Shown here one piece after another: positions 17,613-25,537 of a stretch of DNA of 64,000 nt; the first letter of the stretch is position 1, and each line of letters opens with the position of its first letter. Both the position numbers and the translations under genes were made by a program. The notes under the pieces are model-generated. The model had not been told where the DNA came from, did not search any database, and saw only the letters and a program-made list of their open reading frames with translations. Origin of the DNA: Actinopolymorpha rutila. GTDB lineage: Bacteria; Actinomycetota; Actinomycetes; Propionibacteriales; Actinopolymorphaceae. The DNA lies in NCBI RefSeq assembly GCF_013407855.1, contig NZ_JACBZH010000001.1, positions 2,666,001-2,730,000 on the forward strand, in the 5' to 3' direction.

Positions 17613-18398
17613 TCAGGCGACGGCGGTCAGCATCCCGGTGTGGCCGGTGATCACGAACGCGCCGAACCGGTCGACCTCGGCCTGGATTCGGTCGGACGCG
17701 GCGGACCGGAAGTCCGCCCAGGTCAGGCCCTTCGGCAGCGCCCGGGCCTGTCGCCCGCGGGTGCTGTGCAGGTAGGCGAGAACCGGCCCGGCCTCGGGTA
17801 CGGCGATCTCGTGCCGGTGGTCGTGCACCTCGACCGCGCCGAACACCTCCCGCACCAGCTCGGCACCCCGCTCGAGGTCGAAGCGGGAGTCGCCCCGGTC
17901 GTACGGCGGCGGGTCGGAGACGCCCAGGTCCCGCAGGGTGTCCGTCCACAGCCGCGCCCACTGCGGCTTGTCGGCGGCGGCGTTCGTACCGGCCACCAGC
18001 CGCCCGCCCGGGCGCAGCACCCGCCGCAGCTCGCGCACCGCGTTCGCCGGGTCGGTCGCGTAGTAGAGCATGTACATCGCCAGCACCGCGCCCACCGAGC
18101 CGTCGGCGAACGGCAGCCGGTCGACCTCGCCCACCACCTCCGGGCGCAGCCCGGCCGAGAGGTCGACGGGGACCACCCGCAGGTCGGGCCGGTCCGCGCG
18201 CAGCCGGCGGGTCAGCGCGCCGGTGCCCCAGCCCACGTCCAGCACCGGTCCCGGCCCGGGCAGGTCGCGCAGCAGCTCCAGGACAGCCCCGCCGAGATCG
18301 AGCCGCGGCCGTTGCCAGGCGTAGATGGAGATGCGGTCGGACAGCCGGGAGGTGTCGGCGTACTCCTCGCCGGTGAGTAACCCCTGGTCGACGGACAT
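17613..18398 (-). CDS. Class I SAM-dependent methyltransferase
   Basis: This 261-residue protein has a Rossmann methyltransferase core: motif I VLDVGWGTGALTRRL (here Trp follows the first Gly), an acidic position in VVPVDLS, LPFADGSVGAVLAMYMLYY, and LRRVLRPGGRLVAGTNA. The C-terminal part is of the UbiE/Methyltransf_11 type. The ATG at 18398 is preceded 6 nt away by a TACCCT -10 element, so its transcript is probably leaderless. The substrate is unknown. It reads away from the divergent flavoprotein gene. Confidence 0.85.
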   Translation of the reverse strand: MSVDQGLLTGEEYADTSRLSDRISIYAWQRPRLDLGGAVLELLRDLPGPGPVLDVGWGTGALTRRLRADRPDLRVVPVDLSAGLRPEVVGEVDRLPFADGSVGAVLAMYMLYYATDPANAVRELRRVLRPGGRLVAGTNAAADKPQWARLWTDTLRDLGVSDPPPYDRGDSRFDLERGAELVREVFGAVEVHDHRHEIAVPEAGPVLAYLHSTRGRQARALPKGLTWADFRSAASDRIQAEVDRFGAFVITGHTGMLTAVA

Positions 18399-18404
18399 CG
18401 GTCC

Positions 18405-18410
18405 AGGGTA
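18405..18410 (-). promoter_or_regulatory. Leaderless-type -10 element of methyltransferase
   Basis: TACCCT on the minus strand ends 6 nt before ATG 18398. No Shine-Dalgarno sequence precedes the start. Confidence 0.45.
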
Positions 18411-18473
18411 GGCCAGACGCTCGCCCGCACAGGCGCTCTTCCTCGCGCGTCCGGGCGATCACGAGGGCGACGC

Positions 18474-18479
18474 TAGGGT
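18474..18479 (+). promoter_or_regulatory. Leaderless-type -10 element of flavoprotein gene
   Basis: TAGGGT ends 7 nt before GTG 18487. It is divergent from the methyltransferase promoter about 65 bp away. Confidence 0.5.
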
Positions 18480-18486
18480 CGGTCGG

Positions 18487-19746
18487 GTGGAACGAGTCGT
18501 GGTGGTGGGAGCCGGGCTGGCCGGGCTGCGCACGGTCGTCGGGCTGCGCGAGCAGGGGTACGCCGGTGAGCTGACCCTGGTCGGTGCGGAGTCGCGGGGA
18601 CCCTACGACCGGCCGCCGCTGTCGAAGGCGATCCTGTCCGGGAAGTCCGACGACTCGGCGCTGCCGTTCGACCCGGACGAGCTGCGGGTGGACTTCCGTC
18701 CCGGCGTACGCGCGACCCGGCTGCGCGGCGACGTCGTGGAGACGGCGGGTCCGGGCGAGGTGTCCGGCCCGGACCTCGACTTCGACGGGCTGGTGCTCGC
18801 CACCGGCGCCGAGCCGGTCGTGCTGCCCGGCGAGGGCGCCCGCTACCTGCGTACTCACGACGACGCCCACGCACTGCGGGCGGCGCTGCGGCCGGGAGCG
18901 GCCGTCGTCATCGTCGGCGCCGGCTGGATCGGGGCGGAGGTGGCGACCGTCGCCCGGACGGTCGGCTGCCGGGTCACCGTCGTGGAGCAGGCGCCGACCC
19001 CGGTCGCGCACGCGTTGCCACCGCAGGTCGGCCGGCACCTGGCGCCGTGGTACGCCGAGGCCGGGGCGGACCTGCTCCTCGACCACCGGGTGGCCGCCGT
19101 CGGGCCGAACACCGTCGACTTCGCCGACGGCACCACCCTGCGCGCCGACGTCGTGATCGTCGGTGTGGGGGTGCGACCGGCCACCGGCTGGCTCGCCGAC
19201 TCCGGACTGGAACTGGACCGGGGCGTGGTGGTCGGCGCCGACCTGGCGGCCGGCCGGCGCGGCGTCTACGCGGTGGGTGACGTCGCCGCCCGCTGGTCGC
19301 CGCGGTACGGGGCGCGGGTGCGCGGCGAGCACTGGGACGACGCGCTGCGCGCACCGGCGGTCGCGGTCGCCAACCTGCTCGGCGGAGCGCAGACCTACGA
19401 CCCGGTCCCTTACGTCTGGAGTGAGCAGTTCGGGCGGATGGTGCAGTACGCCGGGCTTCCCGCCGCGGGACTTCCCGCCTCGACCCCTGCTGCCGGTCCG
19501 CCCGGCGCCGAGCCGGACGTGCCGGGCACCCAGCTGGTGTGGCGCGGTGACCCGGCCGCCGACGACCGGTGGTCGGTCTTCTGGCTCGACCAGGACGCCC
19601 GGGTGGCGGCCGTCCTGGCCGTCGACCAGCCGCGCGACTTCGTTGCCGGCCGCCGGATCGCCGAATCCGGCGCAGCCGTCGATCCCGCGCTGCTGGCGGA
19701 CCCAGCGGTTAGCGTCAAGTCGTCCGTGGCAGGCTCTGCAGGGTGA
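18487..19746 (+). CDS. FAD-dependent pyridine nucleotide-disulfide / ferredoxin reductase-like oxidoreductase
   Basis: This 419-residue protein has the two-dinucleotide-domain layout of ferredoxin reductases: FAD loop VVVGAGLAGLRTVVGL at the N-terminus, PYDRPPLSKAIL, the NAD(P) loop VVIVGAGWIGAEVA near residue 140, and the second FAD motif GVYAVGDVAARW. The C-terminus contains an Ala/Pro-rich insertion before a small last domain. Partners would be a ferredoxin or Rieske protein, but none is encoded nearby. The GTG at 18487 follows a leaderless-type promoter. Its stop overlaps the next gene by 4 bases. Confidence 0.9.
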   Translation: MERVVVVGAGLAGLRTVVGLREQGYAGELTLVGAESRGPYDRPPLSKAILSGKSDDSALPFDPDELRVDFRPGVRATRLRGDVVETAGPGEVSGPDLDFDGLVLATGAEPVVLPGEGARYLRTHDDAHALRAALRPGAAVVIVGAGWIGAEVATVARTVGCRVTVVEQAPTPVAHALPPQVGRHLAPWYAEAGADLLLDHRVAAVGPNTVDFADGTTLRADVVIVGVGVRPATGWLADSGLELDRGVVVGADLAAGRRGVYAVGDVAARWSPRYGARVRGEHWDDALRAPAVAVANLLGGAQTYDPVPYVWSEQFGRMVQYAGLPAAGLPASTPAAGPPGAEPDVPGTQLVWRGDPAADDRWSVFWLDQDARVAAVLAVDQPRDFVAGRRIAESGAAVDPALLADPAVSVKSSVAGSAG

Positions 19747-20204
19747 GCAAGAACGAGTCGATCACGCAGACGGAGCCGTCGGAGCGTACCGCGCAGCAGC
19801 CGGAGGGGGCTCCGCAGTCGGGCCGGCCGGATCCGGCCGGGCAGGAGAGTCCGGCCGACGTCGACACCCTCGTGCAGGAGTGGCTGAACATCCCCGAGGT
19901 GGCCGAGCGCCTCGGCGTCAACGTCAGCCGGGTCCGCCAGTTGCTGCGCGAGGGCGAGCTTCTCGCCGTTGCGCACGGCGAGCGCGGGGCGCTGCACGTG
20001 CCCGCGGCGTTCCTCGACGGCGGCCACATCCTGAAGGGCCTCACCGGCACGCTCACCGTCCTGCACGACGGTGGCTTCGACGATGAGGAGACCGTGCGCT
20101 GGTTGTTCTCCGTCGACGACGGTCTGGGGACCCGGCCGATCGACGCGCTGGCCGACAACCGCATCAAGGAAGTACGCCGGCACGCGCAGGTGCTCGCGTT
20201 CTAG
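19743..20204 (+). CDS. Rv2175c family DNA-binding protein
   Basis: This 153-residue protein has a disordered, Gln/Pro/Thr-rich N-terminus of about 40 residues, a winged helix-turn-helix (WLNIPEVAERLGVNVSRVRQ), and a C-terminal domain ending in RRHAQVLAF. These are the features of mycobacterial Rv2175c, a DNA-binding protein phosphorylated on an N-terminal Thr by the kinase PknL. Thr residues in the N-terminal tail could serve likewise for the kinase encoded 2.3 kb away; that link is inference. The GTG start overlaps the flavoprotein stop (GTGA). Confidence 0.9.
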   Translation: MSKNESITQTEPSERTAQQPEGAPQSGRPDPAGQESPADVDTLVQEWLNIPEVAERLGVNVSRVRQLLREGELLAVAHGERGALHVPAAFLDGGHILKGLTGTLTVLHDGGFDDEETVRWLFSVDDGLGTRPIDALADNRIKEVRRHAQVLAF

Positions 20205-20315
20205 CGGTGCGTCTCGAGACATGCCCACACAGTCGGGTCGCGCCCAGGACCGAGGTGACCGGGCCCGGGAGACACGCAGGCCACGACCTGCAGCAGAGCG
20301 CGAAAGGAGTCGCCG

Positions 20316-20741
20316 ATGTCGCAGCTTGACCTGCTGCTCGCCGGTGAGCTCACCCCAGGTGTCTACCGCTGGCCGGCGGCACCGCCCACCGTCAAGGCGA
20401 AGGCCGTCGTCGACCAGGAAGGCTGGCACTTCGTCGACCTGGACACCACGACGGTCGTCGACAAGGCCGGCCTGCTGGACGCGGTGGCCAAGAACCTGGG
20501 CTTCCCGGCCTACCTCGGCCGCAGCTTCGACGCGTTCGCCGACCTGCTCGCCGAAGTGCGCGACGAGCACGGCGTGGTGTTGTGGTGGCAGGGCTGGGCG
20601 GGTCTGGCGGAGCTGAACCCGCAGGCGACCGAACTCGCGCTGGCGGAGTTCGCGACCCGTGCCGCCGACCGGGAGCAGGGCGTGCTGGCCGTGGTGGTCG
20701 CCGGTCCGGGCCCGGTGCTCGACGTACCGACCTGGGAGTGA
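20316..20741 (+). CDS. Barstar family protein
   Basis: This 141-residue protein starts at ATG 20316 with AAAGGAG 6 nt before it. The barstar fold is seen from about residue 38: HFVDLDTTTVVDKAGLLD, then LGFPAYLGRSFDAFADLL, which matches the segment that covers the RNase active site in barstar, and VVLWWQGWAGL. Classical barstar inhibits the secreted RNase barnase. No barnase-like RNase gene is visible in the window, so the protein is an orphan relative whose partner, if any, is encoded elsewhere. Such orphans are common in actinobacteria. Confidence 0.88.
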   Translation: MSQLDLLLAGELTPGVYRWPAAPPTVKAKAVVDQEGWHFVDLDTTTVVDKAGLLDAVAKNLGFPAYLGRSFDAFADLLAEVRDEHGVVLWWQGWAGLAELNPQATELALAEFATRAADREQGVLAVVVAGPGPVLDVPTWE

Positions 20742-20771
20742 CCGGCCGCGGGAGTGGTCCGCGCCGACGCG

Positions 20772-21935
20772 TCAGCCTGTGCGCTGGGTGGCGGCTCTGG
20801 CCAGCCCGGAGAGCGCGGCGCGGGCGTCGTCGGCTGTCAACGGCGCCTTGTCGAGGGCCAGCGACGCTTCCGCGGTGAGCTCGGCGATGAGGCGTTCGAC
20901 CGCGGCCAGCGCACCGGTGGAGACGATGATCTCGCGGAGTTCGGCGACTCCCTGTGAGTCCAGCTCCGGGTCGCCGAACCAGCGCTGGAAACGTTCCGCC
21001 TGGGCGGGGGTCGCGGTCTCCAGGGTCTTGGCGACGAGCGCGGTGCGCTTGCCCTCGCGCAGGTCGTCACCGGCCGGCTTGCCGGTGACCGCCGGGTCGC
21101 CGAACACCCCGAGAACGTCGTCGCGCAACTGGAACGCCGCACCCAGCGGCAGGCCGTACGCGGAGTACGCCGCGAGCAGGTCCTCGTCGGCACCGGCGAG
21201 CGCACCGCCGAGGTGGAGGGGGCGTTCGATGGTGTACTTCGCGCTCTTGAAGCGCACCACGCGCATCGCCCGCGCCATCGTCGTGTCGGCCGCGGACTGC
21301 GTCACCAGGTCGAGGTACTGCCCGGCCATCACCTCGGTGCGCATCGTGTCGAAGTAGCCGAGCGCGGGGATCAGCCGCTCCGGTGGCAACCCGCACTTGC
21401 GCAGCATCTCGTCCGCCCAGCACAGGCACAGGTCGCCGAGCAGCAGCGCCCCGCCCAGGCCGAACCGCTCACCCGCTCCCTCCCAGCCGCGTTGGCGGTG
21501 CAGGGCGGCGAACTGCCGGTGGATGGAGGGCCGGCCACGCCTGGTGTCGGAGGCGTCCATCAGGTCGTCGTGCACGATCGCGGCGGCCTGCAGCAACTCC
21601 AGCGACGCCGCGGCCACCATCATCCGCGGATCGTCGGGGTCGCCGCCGGCACCGCGCCAGCCCCAGTACGCGAACGCCGGCCGGAGCCGCTTGCCGCCCG
21701 CGACGAACTCCGCCACGAGATCGCTCTGGATGCGAAGTTCGGCGTCCACGTCGTCCAGTTCGGCGGCCCGCTCGGCGAGGAAGACCTCCAGAGCCCGGTC
21801 GACCCCGGCCCGCAGCGCGGCCAGATCGGCCTCGGCACCCGGCGGCATGGGCGGCACAGCAAGATCATCGGCGGGCGGGTCGGGGACCGCACCGGTCTCG
21901 GCGTGGTCACGATGCGGCTGGGTGATGTCCGGCAC
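20772..21935 (-). CDS. idsA: Polyprenyl diphosphate synthase (GGPP/FPP type)
   Basis: This 387-residue trans-isoprenyl diphosphate synthase condenses isopentenyl diphosphate with allylic diphosphates. Seen: GGKRLRPAF for substrate binding, the first Asp-rich motif in VHDDLMDASDTRRGRP, QYLDL, and the second Asp-rich motif AFQLRDDVLGVFGD followed by GDDLREGKRT. The N-terminus of about 30 residues is Pro/Ala-rich. The GTG at 21935 is preceded 7 nt away by TAGGCT, so the transcript is probably leaderless. It is divergent from metF, as in other actinobacteria. Products may feed carotenoids, menaquinone or polyprenyl carriers; the CrtI-like gene nearby supports a C20 or longer product. Confidence 0.93.
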   Translation of the reverse strand: MPDITQPHRDHAETGAVPDPPADDLAVPPMPPGAEADLAALRAGVDRALEVFLAERAAELDDVDAELRIQSDLVAEFVAGGKRLRPAFAYWGWRGAGGDPDDPRMMVAAASLELLQAAAIVHDDLMDASDTRRGRPSIHRQFAALHRQRGWEGAGERFGLGGALLLGDLCLCWADEMLRKCGLPPERLIPALGYFDTMRTEVMAGQYLDLVTQSAADTTMARAMRVVRFKSAKYTIERPLHLGGALAGADEDLLAAYSAYGLPLGAAFQLRDDVLGVFGDPAVTGKPAGDDLREGKRTALVAKTLETATPAQAERFQRWFGDPELDSQGVAELREIIVSTGALAAVERLIAELTAEASLALDKAPLTADDARAALSGLARAATQRTG

Positions 21936-21942
21936 GCGCGCC

Positions 21943-21948
21943 AGCCTA
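21943..21948 (-). promoter_or_regulatory. Leaderless-type -10 element of idsA
   Basis: TAGGCT on the minus strand ends 7 nt before GTG 21935. Confidence 0.5.
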
Positions 21949-21971
21949 GACGGGGCCGGGTGCGGCACCGC

Positions 21972-21977
21972 TAGCCT
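21972..21977 (+). promoter_or_regulatory. Leaderless-type -10 element of metF
   Basis: TAGCCT ends 6 nt before ATG 21984. With the idsA element it forms a compact divergent promoter of under 50 bp. Confidence 0.5.
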
Positions 21978-21983
21978 GGGCGC

Positions 21984-22907
21984 ATGGCTTCTGGACCAGC
22001 GTCCACCAGTCCCCGTCCGCCCCGATCCGTCCGTGAGCTGCTCACGGGCGGCGATCGTTCGTTTTCGTTCGAATTCTTCCCGCCCAAGACCGACCAGGGC
22101 GAGCAGCAGCTGTGGCGTGCCATCCGCGAGCTCGAGCCACTGGCGCCGACGTTCGTCTCGGTCACCTACGGTGCCGGCGGCAGCACCCGCGACCGCACGG
22201 TCCGGATCATCGCCCGGATCGCCAGTGACACGACGCTGACGCCGGTCGCCCATCTCACCTGTGTGGGGCACTCCCGTGCGGAGCTGCGTTCGGTGATCGG
22301 TGCGTACGCCGACGCCGGAGTCCGCAACGTCCTGGCGCTGCGCGGCGACCCCGAAGGAGGTCCCAACCAACCCTGGATCCGGCACCCGGAGGGGCTCGAC
22401 CACGCCGACGAGCTCGTCTCGCTCGTCCGCGAGCTCGGCGACTTCTGCGTGGGTGTGGCGGCGTTCCCCGAGGGGCACCCGGAGGCGGTCAGCCTGGACT
22501 CCGACGCGGAGTACCTCGCCGCCAAGGCGGCCGCGGGTGCGGACTTCGCGGTGACGCAGTTCTTCTTCGACGCCGACGACTACTTCGCGCTGCGTGACCG
22601 GGCGGAGCGGCTGTCGTGTGACATGCCGCTCATCCCGGGCATCATGCCGGTCACCAACGTCCGGCAGATCCAGCGGTTCGCGGCGTTGTCCGGTGCGGCG
22701 TTCCCACCCGCCCTCGCCGAGCGGTTGCTGGCGGTCGAGGACGACCCGGCGACGGTCCGCGCGATCGGGGTGGAGGTCGCCACCGAGCTGTGCCAGAAAC
22801 TGCTCGACGGAGGAGCACCGGGCCTGCACTTCTACACCCTCAACCGGTCCACGGCGACCCGCGAGATCTACGCCAACGTGGTCGGCCCGGTCGCCCGCGT
22901 GTCCTAG
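21984..22907 (+). CDS. metF: Methylenetetrahydrofolate reductase
   Basis: This 307-residue protein has the bacterial MetF length. It reduces 5,10-methylene-THF to 5-methyl-THF with FAD, for methionine synthesis and the methyl cycle. Seen: FSFEFFPPKT with its catalytic Glu, SVTYGAGGSTRDRT, VAHLTCVGHSRAEL, NVLALRGDPEGG, VAAFPEGHPEA, FAVTQFFFDADDYF, and MPLIPGIMPV. Position next to a polyprenyl synthase is conserved in actinobacteria. A pair of strong hairpins follows the stop codon. Confidence 0.96.
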   Translation: MASGPASTSPRPPRSVRELLTGGDRSFSFEFFPPKTDQGEQQLWRAIRELEPLAPTFVSVTYGAGGSTRDRTVRIIARIASDTTLTPVAHLTCVGHSRAELRSVIGAYADAGVRNVLALRGDPEGGPNQPWIRHPEGLDHADELVSLVRELGDFCVGVAAFPEGHPEAVSLDSDAEYLAAKAAAGADFAVTQFFFDADDYFALRDRAERLSCDMPLIPGIMPVTNVRQIQRFAALSGAAFPPALAERLLAVEDDPATVRAIGVEVATELCQKLLDGGAPGLHFYTLNRSTATREIYANVVGPVARVS

Positions 22908-22910
22908 GGT

Positions 22911-22936
22911 CGCTCCCGGGCGATCGCCCGGGAGCG
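22911..22936. terminator. 26-bp perfect palindrome after metF
   Basis: The stretch 22911-22936 equals its own reverse complement, with GGGCGATCGCCC at its centre. It starts 3 bp after the metF stop and is the first of two tandem hairpins between convergent genes. Confidence 0.65.
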
Positions 22937-22939
22937 CTC

Positions 22940-22990
22940 GTCAACCGGTGCTTGCGTACGGCGGACGTCCGTACGCAAGCACCGGTTGAC
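22940..22990. terminator. Strong bidirectional terminator hairpin, 21-bp perfect stem
   Basis: Positions 22940-22960 pair without mismatch with 22970-22990 around a 9-nt loop. It lies between metF and the convergent CrtI-like gene and can stop transcripts from both sides. Confidence 0.8.
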
Positions 22991-23043
22991 GGCCAATGTG
23001 GTCCACGCACCGGCTCACTGCTCGACCCCGATCCGGGGGGACC

Positions 23044-24438
23044 CTAGGCGCGGCCGATCTCCTGGGCGACCGTCGCGGCTCCGAGCAGCACCAGCGGCAC
23101 TCCTGGTCCGGGATGCGCCGTCCCACCGACGACGAACAGCCCGCCGACGCCGGTGCGGTTGGCGGGTACGCCGAGGCCGCGCCACGCGCCGCGCCAGGTA
23201 GGCCCGTACGACGGGACCGGGGACTCGACCCGGGTGACAACCCGGTCCCGCAGGTCGAGGCCGCGCTCGGCGAGCAGGTCCAGCACCTCCGGCGTACCCT
23301 CCCGGGCGCCACCGCCGACCTCACCGCCGACCTCACCGGCAGGGTGCACACTGAGCGCCTGGTGCCCCTCGGGCGCGGCCTCCTCCACGGGGGCGGCACG
23401 GACCACGACCGGCGGACCGGCCGAGCCGGGCGCCGGGTGCAGGACGGTCTCGTACGGCAGGGCCGAGCCCGCGTCGGTGCGAACACCGAGCAGCAACCGT
23501 GGCCGGGGCGGCGGAACCCGCAGTGAACGCGCGCCGCGCCGCAGCGACCCGGGCGGCCGGTCCAGCATCCGGTCGGTCAGCGTGCGCACGTCGACGTCGG
23601 CGACCACCACCTGTGCGGGCAACGTCTCACCGTCGGCCAGGCGTACGCCGGTCACCGAACCCCGCGCGTCACCGGCCGCCTTCGGGTCCGTCGTCACCGC
23701 GACGACCTCGGTGCCCAGCCGCACGTTCACCCCGCGCTCGGCCAACCGCTCGCCGAGGGCCGTAGCCAACTCCGTGAAGCCGCCCGGGAAGTACCAGGAC
23801 CCGAAGGTGCGCTCCACGTAGGCGGCCACAGCGGTGAACGCGGGCGCCCGGGAGGGTGGGACGCCGCCATCGGGCAGTGCGGCGTACTCCAGCACCTGCC
23901 GCAGCCTCGGCTCGGCCAGCCGGGCACGTGCGAACCCGCGCAGCGATCGCCCGTACCCCAGCGTCCGCAGCCCGGCGGCACCCAGCGCCCGCCCACCGGT
24001 GAACGGCACCTCAAGCGCCCGGGTACGCAGCACCTCCCACACCGGGGTCAGGTCGTCGACGGTGGTCTCCCAGGCCGTGGCCGCGGCCGGGCCCAGAACC
24101 GCCTCGAGGGCGTCGCGTTGGCCCGACCGGCTCTCCACCGGCAGGTCGAGGGTCGATCCGTCGGCGAAGACGTGCCGGCGTGGAGTGGACACCGGCAGGA
24201 GAGTGCGAACGCGTTCGAGAGGGCGGCCGGACTTGCGGAACAGGTCGCGCATCGTCGCCGGCAGGGTCATCGTCGCCGGCCCGAGGTCCCACCGGAACCC
24301 GCTGCGCTCCACGGTCGCCACGGCGCCGCCGAGCCGGTCCGTCGCCTCGCACAGGCAGACGTCGTGGCCCAGCTTGGCCAGCCGGGCCGCCGCCGCGAGT
24401 CCGCCGACGCCTCCACCGACCACCACCACCTGTGCCAC
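23044..24438 (-). CDS. Phytoene desaturase-like FAD-dependent oxidoreductase
   Basis: This 464-residue protein belongs to the CrtI/amine oxidase superfamily. Seen: the N-terminal FAD loop VVVGGGVGGLAAAARLAKLG with ATDRLGG, a central GGF segment (YFPGGFTELATALGERL), and the C-terminal signature LFVVGGTAHPGPGVPLVLLG, which is characteristic of CrtI-type desaturases. Some loops hold Gly/Pro-rich insertions. The product may desaturate or isomerise carotenoids, or act on another isoprenoid. No phytoene synthase is in the window, so the substrate is uncertain. The GTG start follows a leaderless-type -10. Confidence 0.87.
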   Translation of the reverse strand: MAQVVVVGGGVGGLAAAARLAKLGHDVCLCEATDRLGGAVATVERSGFRWDLGPATMTLPATMRDLFRKSGRPLERVRTLLPVSTPRRHVFADGSTLDLPVESRSGQRDALEAVLGPAAATAWETTVDDLTPVWEVLRTRALEVPFTGGRALGAAGLRTLGYGRSLRGFARARLAEPRLRQVLEYAALPDGGVPPSRAPAFTAVAAYVERTFGSWYFPGGFTELATALGERLAERGVNVRLGTEVVAVTTDPKAAGDARGSVTGVRLADGETLPAQVVVADVDVRTLTDRMLDRPPGSLRRGARSLRVPPPRPRLLLGVRTDAGSALPYETVLHPAPGSAGPPVVVRAAPVEEAAPEGHQALSVHPAGEVGGEVGGGAREGTPEVLDLLAERGLDLRDRVVTRVESPVPSYGPTWRGAWRGLGVPANRTGVGGLFVVGGTAHPGPGVPLVLLGAATVAQEIGRA

Positions 24439-24446
24439 GTCGCCAG

Positions 24447-24452
24447 ACCCTA
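24447..24452 (-). promoter_or_regulatory. Leaderless-type -10 element of CrtI-like gene
   Basis: TAGGGT on the minus strand ends 8 nt before GTG 24438. Confidence 0.4.
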
Positions 24453-24520
24453 GCGTCCGGTGGCGTCAGGGCCGTCCAGGACTCGGGGGATCGTTCGAGA
24501 CTCGGGGATCGTTTGCGGAC

Positions 24521-25114
24521 TCAGGGTTGCTCGAGGATCTGGTGCCGGCGTTCGCGCCATCGGCGGTAGCCGCGGCGGACCCGTCGGGTCAGCACCAGCG
24601 TGAGCAGCCCACCGCCCGCCAGGGTGCCGAGGACCAGCGTGAACGCCGTCCACGGCCAGGTCACCGCGAGGGTCAGGGCGCCCGCCACCGACAGGTCCTC
24701 GCCCAGGCTGACCGCGACGTTGCTCGCCGGCTCCGGTGAGGTGTTGACCGCGAACCGCAACCCCGTCTTGACAGCGTGGCTGGCCAGCGCGGTCGTTCCC
24801 GCCACGGTCGCCGACAGGGCCTGGTCGAGGTCGCCGGTGTGCCCGGCGATCAGCAGCCCGAGGATCGCGCCGACCGTGGGCCGGATCGCGGTGGAGACGG
24901 CGTCCCAGCCGGAGTCGACGTACGGGATCTTGTCGGCCACGAACTCCAACCCGTACAAGCCTGCCGCGGCCAGCAGCACGTCGGTGCGTTCCAGGGCCGC
25001 CGGGATGCCCTCGACGCCGAGGAACCGGCCGAACAGGCCGAGGAGCAGGACCGTCGCGTAGGCGTTGACGCCGCTCGCCCAGCCGCTGGTGAACACCAGC
25101 GGAAGCAGTTCCAC
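24521..25114 (-). CDS. DUF4126 family membrane protein
   Basis: This 197-residue protein starts at GTG 25114 behind GGGAGG; the frame is open further upstream, but the family begins with ELLPLVFTSGWASGVNAYAT, exactly at this start. Four to five hydrophobic segments are seen (VLLLGLFGRFLG, DVLLAAAGLYGLEF, IRPTVGAILGLLIA, WTAFTLVLGTLAGGGLL). DUF4126 proteins are predicted inner-membrane proteins of unknown role, some near transport or light-response genes. It ends 82 bp before the start of the CrtI-like gene, in the same direction. Confidence 0.83.
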   Translation of the reverse strand: MELLPLVFTSGWASGVNAYATVLLLGLFGRFLGVEGIPAALERTDVLLAAAGLYGLEFVADKIPYVDSGWDAVSTAIRPTVGAILGLLIAGHTGDLDQALSATVAGTTALASHAVKTGLRFAVNTSPEPASNVAVSLGEDLSVAGALTLAVTWPWTAFTLVLGTLAGGGLLTLVLTRRVRRGYRRWRERRHQILEQP

Positions 25115-25531
25115 CTCGCTCGTCCTCCCGTCTCGTCGTGTCCCGTGGCGCACCCTCGCCGCCGGCGCCTTCGCGCGGTCGCCTGCCGGGGACGACGTGT
25201 CCGCGCCAGGACTCCGCGCCAGGACTCCGCGCCAGGCAAGTGTCACCCACGACCATGGCCGAACGCGGACGCCGGGCCGCCGTGTCGGCGCCGCGTACCC
25301 GTGGGGGACTGGTGTCCGGCCCTCAGTGGACACCCGACACAGGAGTGGTGAGTACCTACGTGGGAATGAGTACGACGCCGGATGCTGGCGTCGGCCGGTC
25401 CGAGACAGGATCTTTCCAACGCGTTCGGCGGCCGTCAGGGCCGCGAACGCCCGCCACGGCGGTGGTCCTGGGCCCGGACCGATTCGCCGCCGAGGCGGGA
25501 CGGCGCGGGTGGGCCCCCACGGGGGTGGGGC
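25115..25531. other. Intergenic stretch with short tandem repeats
   Basis: No convincing gene lies in these 417 bp. A 13-bp unit is repeated nearly three times at 25200-25236, upstream of the DUF4126 gene. The right end holds a hairpin next to the MFS stop codon. Open frames here read as shadows without codon bias. Confidence 0.55.
25200..25236. repeat. 13-bp tandem repeat, about 2.8 copies
   Basis: The unit TCCGCGCCAGGAC starts at 25200, 25213 and 25226; the last copy is partial. Confidence 0.8.
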
Positions 25532-25537
25532 TCACCC
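25507..25537 (-). terminator. Possible terminator of the MFS gene
   Basis: An imperfect GC hairpin (25507-25520 with 25525-25537, one G-U pair and one bulge) overlaps the stop codon of the leftward MFS gene. Confidence 0.35.
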
